From Saccoglossus kowalevskii (taxonomy: Eukaryota > Hemichordata > Enteropneusta > Harrimaniidae): a stretch of 10,948 nt of DNA. The stretch's first letter is position 1, and every line of letters starts with the position of its first letter. The stretch is from the NCBI RefSeq assembly GCF_000003605.2, contig NW_003118937.1, positions 21,762-32,709 of the forward strand, in the 5' to 3' direction. Below, piece by piece: positions 1-8,120 of this stretch. The notes under the pieces are model-generated. The model was given only the letters and a program-made list of their open reading frames with translations. It was not told the origin of the DNA and did no database searches. The translations under genes were made by a program, and so were the position numbers.

Positions 1-2
1 TG

Positions 3-355
3 TACTACTAATAGAGCAAAGTACGATATGCACTACTAATAGAGCAAAATATGATATGTACTACTAATAGAGCAAATATGATATGTACTACTAATAGAGC
101 AAATACGATATGTACTACTAATAGAGCAAATACGATATGTACTACTAATAGAGCAAATACGATATGTACTACTAATAGAGCAAATATGATATGTACTACT
201 AATAGAGCAAATATGATATGTACTACTAATAGAGCAAATACGATATGTACTACTAATAGAGCAAATACGATATGTACTTCTAATAGAACAAATATGATAT
301 GCACTACTAATAGAGCAAATACGATATGTACTACTAAGAGAGCAAATATGATATA
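3..355. repeat. 27-bp tandem satellite, 13 copies, running off the left edge
   Basis: The unit is TACTACTAATAGAGCAAA followed by TACGATATG or TATGATATG. Thirteen copies are contiguous. The two leftmost are 28 bp (one extra base each) and the rest are exactly 27 bp. The C/T variant site alternates irregularly; from copy 3 on it reads T,C,C,C,T,T,C,C,T,C,T. The last copies have extra changes (TTC, AACA, AAGAG). Because 27 is a multiple of three and the unit lacks stops in several frames, 9-residue repetitive open frames appear on both strands (for example MICTTNRAN and HIVFALLVV). These are side effects of the repeat, not a protein I would support. Confidence 0.97.
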
Positions 356-866
356 ACATACATTTCATAGCTTTCAAATAAAAATATTACTTTATAATGT
401 ATAATTTCTAAAGTTAATGTGACAGAAATTTTTGAAAGTTTAGGTGACAGGGTTATTATCAGTATGAAATTAATACTGTATAACATTATCGTAACCCCGT
501 TAGACACGATAGTTCTTATATTACACAATAATATTAATGTAAAAGTAAATACAAATAACATACAATGCATCTACGGCTGTATTACAAATTCAGACGTATG
601 AAGATACAATCATCACATAAAATAGTAATAATTACCAAACTAATTATCAAGGTATTTTATAATATATGTTATGATGGTTGCCAATTACGTAATAACTTGT
701 TCCCCAGTATTTGTAGTATTTGAAAGTGATTATTAAAATACAACAATTAATAATTATCAATAATAATACAAATGGATTTTGAAATTAATTTCATAGAGAA
801 TTTTCACACAGGAATTGTCATATAAAAAATACATTCACAAGCAGGAAAAAATAAATCTCTCTAGGT

Positions 867-880
867 TGACCTTTTGACCT
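867..880 (-). promoter_or_regulatory. DR2 nuclear-receptor-type element
   Basis: TGACCTTTTGACCT is, on the minus strand, AGGTCA-AA-AGGTCA: two perfect half-sites spaced by two bases, the arrangement preferred by RAR/RXR-type receptors. Binding is not shown by sequence alone. Confidence 0.3.
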
Positions 881-1125
881 AGATGTTCAGTAGATTCCAC
901 ATGTTGGATGCTTCCACCGCTGAAACATGACAGGGAAATTGTGATATTGCAGGCATGGCAAAATGAATGAAACACAAAATAACAAAATATAAATCAAATC
1001 AAGAAACTGAACACACTGCATGACAAGATACATTCTCTCTGATGGGACTTCATATTCACTAAGTAACAACAAATTATTTTAATGTGGCCAGGTTAGCATG
1101 AATCATCATCAGCTTGGCTATGCTG

Positions 1126-1153
1126 ATTTGCATATCTCCAATTTGCATATCTC
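1126..1153 (+). promoter_or_regulatory. Tandem pair of POU octamers
   Basis: ATTTGCATATCTC occurs twice, at 1126-1138 and 1141-1153, fifteen bases apart. Each copy contains a perfect octamer (ATTTGCAT). It may be a POU-factor site or simply a short tandem duplication. Confidence 0.3.
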
Positions 1154-1972
1154 TTTTCCTGACCTGAATAAATAACACTGGCAACAGATCCAGTGACAAA
1201 ACCAATTTTATATTTTGTTTTTAGTTGTGAGTTTTCATAAAAATTCACTCAAGAACAGAAAGAGACCATGACTGAAATGCATACTGGTATCTCTGATATT
1301 TTTACTAAAAACTGTCACTTTTTTGTTTTTTAATTTTATATCGTCTATTTCATTCACAACATGACCAACTGTTTGCTTATTTATGTTTGTTGCTTCTGTT
1401 TGAACTTATGTTGCGGACATAATATTTGTAAGCAATTGATACTATCTCATCCTACTGCATTACTGCTATGAAGTGAGGCAACATACTGAACTGATATCAG
1501 AATTACATATTAATTGCTGACTTTTGGAAACAAGTTTCACCTTGTGAATTTAACAGTGCATGCAAATTTAATTATTTGTTAGACAGTAGTTTTATGACAA
1601 AAAACCTGGTGTAACAACAAATCTAAAGTATAATGGTATTTTCTATTTACATGGAAAACATTTTAAATCTAAATGTTGATTCGCTGTTTTCAAATGACCT
1701 CAAAGGTCCCAGAGGATTTTGAATCTCAATTTGAATTTCCAAAGTAATAGATGAACATTACTCATTTATATGGTTTAGAATCTTTTGCAAAGTTTGAAAT
1801 CTAATGAGGCCTACCACCAGTTATTGAACACTGATCATTTACTAACTATTAAATAAAAGTAATACATTTATTGACAATGCTGTCCGAAAAGTGGAGAGGA
1901 TATATTCAATAGGCAATGAACTGCCAGTATGATACATGTGGGTGTAAATAAAAAACAAATTTGAAATACAGC

Positions 1973-1975
<3 letters not shown>

Positions 1976-2034
<59 letters not shown>

Positions 2035-2036
2035 AA
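1976..2036. repeat. (TAAA)n microsatellite
   Basis: About fifteen uninterrupted copies of TAAA. Confidence 0.97.
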
Positions 2037-3242
2037 TTAATGATTTCAACAAAAACTTTTTTTACCAGGGTGTGACATCATAACTTTCATTTCTGTACTT
2101 AACCATTTGTATCTTCTTTGAGAGATATGTTTTAGTAAATATTATTACTAGTGATAAACAACAACAAATTAAAGCAAGTCACCAAATAACTGTTATATTT
2201 GGTCAATAGTAGATACAAGTACTTGTTTTGATATTCACATTATAGACCAAAAATATCTCAAGGGCAGCCAAATAATAAACCAATCATTCGTGTATTTTTC
2301 TTTTTCTCTGTTTTTTGAAAGTAAGACAATAAACTACTATGGCATTGATTACGCATATATGCACAAGGACATACAGAGGTATCAAAGAGCCAGGGCAGCC
2401 CAACCTGGCATGCTGCCAGCAACTAATTTAAATATCAATATAGAGTAAACTATTTTTGACAGAGGGGAGGCAGCTAAATATATGTCTCAATAAATTCATC
2501 TTCAAAAATTTCAGGAGATCACTATAATTTTCCTGAGGTAACTAAAATGTGTATGATTTATATTAGCCAACACTACATTTCATTGCATCAACAATTCTTC
2601 ATTAAAATTAATAATTTCTTTAATGCACATGTTTTAAATGATTCATTTTCACTAAAATTCAAATTGAGTTTGTAATAAATCTACATTTAGAAAATTTCAC
2701 TGTTTTACTTTATGGGTGTAAAATTGGATCCCTGAACTTTAAAGGCTGCCACCCCTCAATGTTAGTAGAATGGTCCAAAACCTCCAAAGAGCAGCAGCAC
2801 AGAGACAAACAGATCCACAACAATTCACATAAAAAAGGTCAACAAACGAGTGCACTTTGAACAATATATTGGCAACATCATCATTTCTAACTTTAAATTC
2901 TATGAATGGGAATCACCAAAACAGGATGTGGTTTACACCATATTTACAGGAGTACTGACAAGTAATAATGTAACCTTAAATATATATGACAATGTGACTT
3001 GCCTGTCAATTATTTGAAAGAATCATATGTATGTATGTATTTGTATTGAAAATAAGAAATGTATTTACATTAAAAATCAATCTTTAAAAACATACATAAT
3101 GAGTTTATAAAATGATTAAATTGCTCTGTATGTATGTTGAATGAGTACACACCTGTTAGACAGCAGGGCACAACGATCTAATTAATTGGTTGGGTTTGTA
3201 GCAAACACAATTGCAGATCTAGCTTATTATTAAAAATGATAA
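2037..3242. other. Unique AT-rich intronic sequence
   Basis: No gene or RNA that I can support. It holds a weak inverted-repeat pair (2462-2474 and 2745-2757) and a short (ATGT)n run near 3026-3039. Confidence 0.6.
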
Positions 3243-3548
3243 TATTGGTCTCTGGATAATATTGGCTTTTGCTCATAACTGGTTAGTTACCAGTATTGAT
3301 CTCTTACAAATACTGGCCTCTATCCAATCCTGGTCTCTGGTCAATACTGGTTTTTGTTCATAACTGGTTAGTTACCAGTATTGACCTCTTACAAATACTG
3401 GTCTTTGGTCAATACTGGCTTTTGTTCATAACTGGTTAGTTACCAATATTGACCTCTTACAAATACTGGTCTCTGGTCAATACTGGCTTCTGAACAATAC
3501 TGACCACTATCCAATATGGGCAACTGTCATATACTGACCTCCAACCGA
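3243..3548. repeat. 17-bp minisatellite, 18 phased units with 68-bp higher-order repeat
   Basis: The interval is exactly 18 x 17 bp with no insertion or deletion. Four unit types are recognisable: A TACTGGTCTCTGGTCAA, B TACTGGCTTTTGTTCAT, C AACTGGTTAGTTACCAG and D TATTGACCTCTTACAAA. The order is A B C D A' A B C D A B C D A B' followed by three diverged units. ABCD therefore forms a 68-bp higher-order unit present three times, while the 17-bp phase is kept throughout. Ancient monomer amplification followed by amplification of four-unit blocks explains this. Confidence 0.93.
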
Positions 3549-3692
3549 TAAGTAAATAAATAAATATAAGATTAATTATCACTGCATTCTGTCGTTCATA
3601 TAAATTGCTTTGTTGCATGCATGTTTACTGCGGAGTGTGTAGCATACGACGCAATTGAATTCATAGCTCACATGTGGTGATTATAAATAAAT

Positions 3693-3716
3693 ACACACAC
3701 ACACACACACACACAC
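3693..3716. repeat. (AC)12 microsatellite
   Basis: Twelve uninterrupted AC dinucleotides. Confidence 0.97.
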
Positions 3717-4232
3717 TAAACATGAAACGACGTAATTTGAAATGATTCGTTTCACGATAAGTGTGTATCTAATACGTACATAAATCGTACTTCTATTTGT
3801 TATGATTGATATCGACTCATGTTTTGATCCATGTACTAGCGTGCAATACATACGCTACCACTACATTAATACATGTGATCATGGAGCTTTTTTTAGCTCC
3901 ATGATGTGATATAGCACACGAATCGTGATGTGTTGTGTTGTCCTGACAGTCGTACGGATACAAATAATTAGCATTAATTATAATGACCTTTCTCCATTTG
4001 TCCATAATATTGTTCCAGCGACAATACTATATTTGTGATTATGGGAGTATTTACAAAATAAAAACACGACCCTTTAGGGGCCCCACACAGCTGATCGGCC
4101 AGCTGACAGTTGTATGATACCGGTGGAAATTGCATTTCAGTTGCCTATATTTGGGTGGGAAAAAAACTTTTAAAAACGATCTCCACTGACTGTCTGTGAA
4201 TTTTTTTACTTTTTAATGAACACTAGACAAAC
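3717..4232. other. Intronic sequence next to ATG10 exon 1
   Basis: No gene is supported; the 62-residue minus frame at 3817-4005 is an accident around the hairpin. It contains a perfect hairpin at 3878-3905 and two CAGCTG E-boxes at 4088-4093 and 4100-4105. Confidence 0.55.
3878..3905. repeat. Perfect 11-bp inverted repeat with T6 loop
   Basis: ATCATGGAGCT (3878-3888) is followed by six T and then AGCTCCATGAT (3895-3905), its exact reverse complement. Either strand can fold into an 11-bp stem. It does not match the metazoan histone 3' stem-loop. Function unknown. Confidence 0.85.
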
Positions 4233-4337
4233 CTGTAGCACCATAAACTCCCAACTGTCTCTGAGTTCCTCGGATCGCTTTATAAACTCAACTGCATCTT
4301 TCTTGAATTTAACCCAGGATATTGTACCAGTCGCCAT
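4233..4337 (-). CDS. ATG10: ATG10, first coding exon (partial gene)
   Basis: This exon encodes 35 residues, MATGTISW... to ...FMVLQ, ending in phase 0 at a CAG|GTTTGT donor (exon end 4233). The start ATG has A at -3 and G at +4. No in-frame ATG lies upstream; the open frame up to 4442 begins with TTG. The segment VEFIKRSEELRDSWEF has the pattern of the ATG10 N-terminus: an FI..S helix followed by DSWE(W/F). In that family ATG10 is an E2-like cytosolic enzyme that accepts ATG12 from ATG7 and transfers it to ATG5. The catalytic cysteine lies in later exons, which I did not find in the 4.2 kb of intron present. The divergent SSBP gene next door matches what I recall of the human order and strengthens the call. 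With only 35 residues another gene is possible, but the start, donor and motif agree. Confidence 0.7.
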
Positions 4338-4341
4338 TTTG
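4330..4341 (-). promoter_or_regulatory. YY1-like element over the ATG10 start codon
   Basis: On the minus strand the start codon sits in CAAAATGGCGAC, which fits the YY1 consensus AANATGGCGNC. In animal TATA-less promoters this motif is often just downstream of the start site and includes the initiator ATG. If that holds here the 5' leader is short. Confidence 0.4.
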
Positions 4342-4962
4342 CAATGAATGACTATGTCAACAGGGTGTGACGAAAGTTGTTGTAACAGCAAAGTCAAAAC
4401 AAACCAATGAAAGGGATTGCCCGCCTCTAAATTTGTTGTCAAACGGTTTCAATGCACTCCACACTTCTACTACAACAACGACGAAAGCTGTCTGCAACAA
4501 TGTCTCTGGTACCTCCATAATATTTTGAGGCTTTTGATTTTAGAGTTTCTAATATAATCTTAAAATTTCATAGAGGAATGATTGTCACATTAACAAATTG
4601 TGATCTGTTGCTCTACCATGAATAGAACGCGAAATAGATGAAATTGTTAAGTGAAAATGAGTTGATAGCGTCTATTCACGTCAAAGCATAAAAGCTTTGT
4701 GTTTAATTGCACATCCTCCCCACACAAAGAACAGCCAAATCAGTAAACAATTTTCTTTTGTCAGGTGTGTGTAGCATGCAGACTCATTTACTTTGTATGC
4801 AAACAACGTTTCATTATGATAAAAAATAAGCTCTCAAAACTAGCAGAATACAACAAACATCACGTTTTTAGTTCGCAGGGAGAGGGGGAATATATAGTGA
4901 AACTACTTTTCGGAGTTGAAGGTCCCTCGGAACAAAATGGCCAATTGTATATACTTATTTGT

Positions 4963-4977
4963 ATCACGTGATGCAAT
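4963..4977. promoter_or_regulatory. Overlapping E-box palindrome (CLEAR-like) and C/EBP-ATF element
   Basis: The ten-base palindrome ATCACGTGAT contains TCACGTGA, the core bound by TFEB/MITF-type bHLH-zip factors. It shares five bases with TGATGCAAT at 4969-4977. The reverse complement of that, ATTGCATCA, is the classical C/EBP-ATF (amino-acid response) nonamer. It lies 153 bp upstream of the SSBP start codon and about 0.6 kb from the ATG10 start codon. The match to the motifs is seen directly; function is inferred. Confidence 0.45.
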
Positions 4978-5020
4978 GCTAAGTTAGTTTCTAGATCTCC
5001 ATACCAATTACTGCGAACTA

Positions 5021-5030
5021 GCCAATCAGG
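5021..5030 (+). promoter_or_regulatory. CCAAT box (NF-Y type) upstream of SSBP
   Basis: GCCAATCAGG fits the preferred NF-Y context CCAATCA/G and lies about 105 bp before the SSBP start codon, a usual distance for a TATA-less promoter. A weaker CCAAT stands at 5004-5008. Confidence 0.45.
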
Positions 5031-5059
5031 ATACACTCTTCGACGGGTCATCAACTGCA

Positions 5060-5073
5060 GTTTCTATGGTAAC
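5060..5073 (+). promoter_or_regulatory. RFX X-box-like site
   Basis: GTTTCTATGGTAAC resembles the imperfect palindrome GTTGCCATGGYAAC bound by RFX factors. The right half (ATGGTAAC) is exact and the left half differs at two positions. It lies 57-70 bp before the SSBP start codon, close to where transcription should begin. Confidence 0.4.
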
Positions 5074-5129
5074 GGGGTCGGACTCGGCCTTGATGGCTTG
5101 ACAGGTGCGTGACAGTTCAGCTACCCAGC

Positions 5130-5185
5130 ATGTACGCCAAAGGAAAAGGTTCGAACGTACCTTCGGACAGTCAGGCGAGGGAAAA
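5130..5185 (+). CDS. SSBP2/3/4 (Ssdp) exon 1, start of coding region
   Basis: The start codon at 5130 (A at -3) opens MYAKGKGSNVPSDSQAREK, which matches the nearly invariant first residues of the SSBP2/3/4 proteins (MFAKGKGS.VPSD.QAREK in vertebrates). The last codon is split after two bases (AA|GTAAGT, phase 2). Family members are nuclear co-regulators. Through the N-terminal LisH/LUFS region they oligomerise and bind LDB1/Chip, stabilising LIM-homeodomain and GATA/TAL1 enhancer complexes; their C-terminal part is rich in proline, glycine and methionine. Only residues 1-63 are encoded here, in three exons. Vertebrates have three paralogues and most invertebrates one, so this is probably the single pre-duplication gene. 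It should not be confused with mitochondrial SSBP1. It is transcribed away from ATG10. Confidence 0.95.
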
Positions 5186-5415
5186 GTAAGTTTTTGTTAT
5201 TTTTATAGCAAAACCATGCAGAAATTATGAATCTGCAATGTCGGATCTGTAGGGTTTGATACTTGTTTCACCGAGATCCGTTCAGGGGAACTCAAAATTC
5301 GCCGTCCCGTGTGCTGGTCTTGGCTGACTCGCTATTCCGTCTTCGTTCATTATGGCCCGTGGCTTGATTACCTAGTAAACAACGTGTAATTTTCGCTGTT
5401 TCTTTCCCATCTCAG
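5186..5415 (+). other. SSBP intron 1
   Basis: A 230-bp phase 2 intron running from GTAAGT to TTCCCATCTCAG. It is richer in CpG than the large introns (for example 5270-5345), consistent with lying in the promoter-proximal, lightly methylated part of the gene. I see no coding sequence in it. Confidence 0.93.
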
Positions 5416-5488
5416 GTTAGCGTTATATGTATATGAATATTTACTCCATGTTGGAGCACAGAAAAGTGCACAGACATTTTTGTCGGAG
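5416..5488 (+). CDS. SSBP2/3/4 (Ssdp) exon 2, LisH motif
   Basis: The acceptor follows a pyrimidine tract (TTTCTTTCCCATCTCAG). The first base, G5416, completes the lysine codon begun in exon 1. Residues 20-43 follow: [20 protein letters not shown] then FLSE. This is the core of the LisH dimerisation motif, with its alternating hydrophobic helix, conserved glycine (G32), alanine and FxxE ending. It looks essentially identical to the animal SSBP family. The exon ends in phase 0 at GAG|GTGAGT. The introns on either side are only 230 bp (5186-5415) and 199 bp (5489-5687). The open frame on the opposite strand (5368-5562) is a shadow of this exon. Confidence 0.96.
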
Positions 5489-5687
5489 GTGAGTACTGCA
5501 TTTATTTTGTCTACCTTTTTGTGTACAAGCGTCCATTTTGAATTTTTATAGCCTTCCTCCACGTTTTACGATAATAAATACCGTGCGCCACCGTTGATGA
5601 CAATGAGTAGTAGCTTCAACATGTACTTTCATATAAATATTACCACTTATTTTTGCCAATGAAATGTTGTGTATTTTCTCTTTACAG
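5489..5687 (+). other. SSBP intron 2
   Basis: A 199-bp phase 0 intron from GTGAGT to TCTCTTTACAG. AT-rich, without repeats or open frames worth noting. Confidence 0.93.
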
Positions 5688-5749
5688 ATCCGATGGGAGA
5701 AAAATATAACACTCGGAGAGCCGCCGGGTTTTCTTCACTCGTGGTGGTG
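5688..5749 (+). CDS. SSBP2/3/4 (Ssdp) exon 3 (gene continues past window)
   Basis: After TTTTCTCTTTACAG the exon reads [20 protein letters not shown], residues 44-63, and stops after two bases of the next codon (TG|GTAAGT, phase 2). In the family the next residues are CVFWDLYCAAPERR, so the following exon should begin with a base giving Cys, then GTNTTYTGGGAY. I looked for that run on the plus strand to 10948 and did not find it. Intron 3 therefore exceeds 5.2 kb. The three exons add to 191 coding bases with no stop or frameshift, so the gene looks intact as far as it goes. Confidence 0.95.
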
Positions 5750-7803
5750 GTAAGTGTGCATTGTAGTCTATAGTAATATAGCATTAAAATGATACCAAGT
5801 TATTCTTAATGTCTTCCGTGGTTTCTTAATTGTTACGCCGTTATCGGCGCTATTAGCAATTTTCCCGAACTGCTCGAAGGTTGTTCTTCTGAGTTTGGGA
5901 AATGTATAATGTTATCGCTAGTGTATATACGACCGGGATTGGTTCACTTTCCCCGCTGTTTATTGGTGTCCCTCGCTCAATGGCAGCCCTCCATGTTTGA
6001 AAGAGGCCCTGTCTTTTGTTTGGCTTGCAGTGCCAGTGACCCAGCAATGAGTTATGAATAAGAGGGAGTTTAATATTAACTGGTGGAGCCACCAACAGAA
6101 AACTTTGTTCAGTGCGTCAGGTCGTTACACCTTTCCTTACTGTCTGTTTTGTAACTCGTTGAAATGACAACAGTAATATTTGGATGTTGTGTAGATGCAT
6201 TGGCCTCGCTGCAGGTCTGTAACTTATATCATGGACCATTTAAATTTACCTTTTGTTGGGGGCTCCGTCACTGATTTTGTTTTTAATCAAGGAAAATAGG
6301 TGAAATGACACTAAAACCAGCTAGCAGGCTCATATTAAAAATATTTTCAGTATGTTACCTCATTTTGGAACTAAAAGCAGTTGAATAGTCTTTCACGCAC
6401 GTAAAGAAAACAGTTATTCCGCTGGTTATGCAAGTATTTTTGTGTACACTTTCCATGTATAAACACATTTAGGTGATAACCCCAGAGTGTACCCCCCAAA
6501 GGTTACAAGTTGGACTTCTCACTATCAACTTTAGCAATATATCCACCAAGTGAAAATGTCAGTACAAATATTAGAACAGAAATACACCAATGAAATTTTT
6601 TTGATGAAGGAAGCAAGTTTCTTTTGTTGGACAAATTGCTGAGTGTACTGTAGTAAAACAAAGGAAGCTAGTGTGTGTAGTAGTGTCGTCTGCTACAGTC
6701 AGTTCATTTGAATATAATCACCAGTATATTTGAGCTAACATGTACATTAAAAAGAATTCAATTAAATTGATTTTACTGCTAATTAATTTGTTGTTGATTT
6801 TTTGTTTGAAGGACTCCATTTGTTGGTTTGTCAGCACTATACTGCTGGTGAGCATTGTATCAAATAATTCTGCATCTTGTTGAATTGTGTTCTTGATCAT
6901 ATTAAAATATTTGTGTGGGTGTGAGTTAGTGGAGGACCAATAAATAAAGTAATTTATACTGAAGAAAGTCTAGTGTACAGTCCTGCTGTATAAAATAATA
7001 CCATTTACAACTTTACTATGAAAGCAAAGAAAGCTTTTGTTCATTTTGTTGAGTTCATTCTTCTGGGAATCCATAAACTTGACTTTGTGCCAAAAAGACC
7101 ATTGGCGTTACCGCTTTCATTTCAACTTTCTAAATACTCTCACTTCACAGTGCTTTGGAAACAATATATTCATAAATATTACCTAGTCATAAATTAATTA
7201 AATTTTTTTTATATTTATATATTTTTATAAAAAGCTTAAAGCTACACAAAAATACATGTTTAAAAAACTGGTGGTATTTGGGGATCTCAGTCATTGACTT
7301 AACTGATGACCAGACAACAAACCAGCCATACTTTAAATTGTGTCTATTCTTAGTTTTTTTCTGAGGTCACAATAAAATTAAAAATCCACAAAACCTGTTT
7401 GCATACAGGATTCATGAATCTTGCCTTCAGTTGTGGATGATAGCGATTGTTGTGATTGGTCGTTAGAAATGCATATGAATGTTGTCTCTGTTCTGACATG
7501 ACACTACACGTGGGTACCTGTTTATTTCAAAGCCATGGACATCAGCAGAAAATAGAGCTCAGAAAACAAATAAATTACAAATATTCTGAATATAAGCGAT
7601 ATTTGTGTTTTACTCCAATCTTTTATTTTCACAATTTGATGTTTTTATGGCATGACAATGTTTCACTGGATGGAATAATTCACAAATATTTGTCTCAGTT
7701 TACAGTAATTTGTCCATGAAATTGTTTGTATATATAATATAGGTCAGAGTTTGCCATATATGAGAACATGTAAAAAATGAATTACATTGGGTTTGTGGTT
7801 ACT

Positions 7804-7834
7804 GTGTGTGTGTGTGTGTGCGTGCGCGTGTGTT
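7804..7834. repeat. (TG)n/(CG) mixed microsatellite
   Basis: An alternating purine-pyrimidine run of TG with CG interruptions. It directly precedes a copy of the CACTGATATC repeat family, as a shorter TGTGTGTCC run does at 10167-10175. Confidence 0.85.
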
Positions 7835-7990
7835 CGTTTCACTGATATCCAAAAAGCTGCTTGACCGATTTCAGTGAAAGTTAGGTCATATGTCGTCCGT
7901 GGTAATCTACATATCTTATTATTTGAGTTTTGCAATCTTTGCATATTAATTAGAATTTCTGATACTAGTATCTCAAGATTTAACTTAATG
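7835..7990. repeat. Diverged copy of the CACTGATATC repeat family
   Basis: CGTTTCACTGATATCC at 7835-7850 is followed by AGTGAAAGTTAGGTCATATG and, about 100 bases on, TGCATATTAATTAG, then ACTAGTATCTCAAG. The same order of motifs occurs in the tandem units at 10183-10760. The right boundary is uncertain. Confidence 0.55.
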
Positions 7991-8120
7991 GTTACTTGTA
8001 AGTCAATAGATCATAATACAAATAATATTTTGACATCTGTATTATTAGGCTACAGTTGTTGTAAATATTATATAGAATGTACTCACCCTGGGCCTGTGAA
8101 GTACCTTTTTGCAAATCTAT

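Larger units (their letters stand above)
356..1975. other. Unique AT-rich intronic sequence
   Basis: No gene is supported. The short open frames (minus 334-570, plus 419-601, minus 887-1072) have no recognisable motif and the composition of AT-rich noise. Two motif clusters stand out: a direct repeat of TGACCT at 867-880 and a pair of ATTTGCAT octamers at 1126-1153. A third octamer (ATGCAAAT) lies at 1560-1567. Confidence 0.6.
1..4232 (-). other. ATG10 intron 1 (5' part; acceptor outside window)
   Basis: This is the sequence downstream, on the minus strand, of the CAG|GTTTGT donor. I scanned the minus strand for the conserved core of ATG10 (a YxVPVLYF-like strand) and for short exons and found none, so the next exon probably lies beyond the left edge. 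The interval holds three arrays of tandem or simple repeats, a (CA)n tract and AT-rich unique sequence. The intron assignment depends on the ATG10 exon call. Confidence 0.6.
4338..5129. promoter_or_regulatory. Divergent ATG10/SSBP promoter region and both 5' leaders
   Basis: These 792 bp separate the two start codons and must contain both transcription start sites unless a remote non-coding first exon exists. CpG becomes more frequent toward 5040-5180. Candidate sites read directly from the sequence are a 4963-4977 E-box/ATF composite, a CCAATCA box at 5022-5028, an X-box-like site at 5060-5073 and a YY1-like site over the ATG10 start codon. I see no convincing TATA box in the right place for either gene. 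The minor open frames here (plus 4765-4971, minus 4860-5054) have no features of coding sequence. Confidence 0.75.

Noticed and set aside
8-377. Repetitive 98-113-residue open frames over the 27-bp satellite
   Set aside because: Unit length divisible by three keeps frames open on both strands; no independent sign of coding.
3817-4005. 62-residue minus-strand frame
   Set aside because: No motif, and it spans the perfect hairpin; chance frame.
4206-4232. Open frame continuing past the ATG10 donor (VCLVFIKK and stop)
   Set aside because: The CAG|GTTTGT donor at 4233/4232 explains the end of similarity; the tail is intron read-through.
4338-4442. N-terminal extension of the ATG10 open frame (LTTNLEAGNPF...)
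   Set aside because: It opens with TTG, not ATG, and the ATG at 4337 has a strong context and begins the family-like sequence. Treated as 5' leader or promoter.
6718-6900. Minus-strand frame MIKNTIQQDAELFDTM... as an exon
   Set aside because: Its composition is protein-like, but no family was recognised and it lies inside SSBP intron 3 without clear splice sites.
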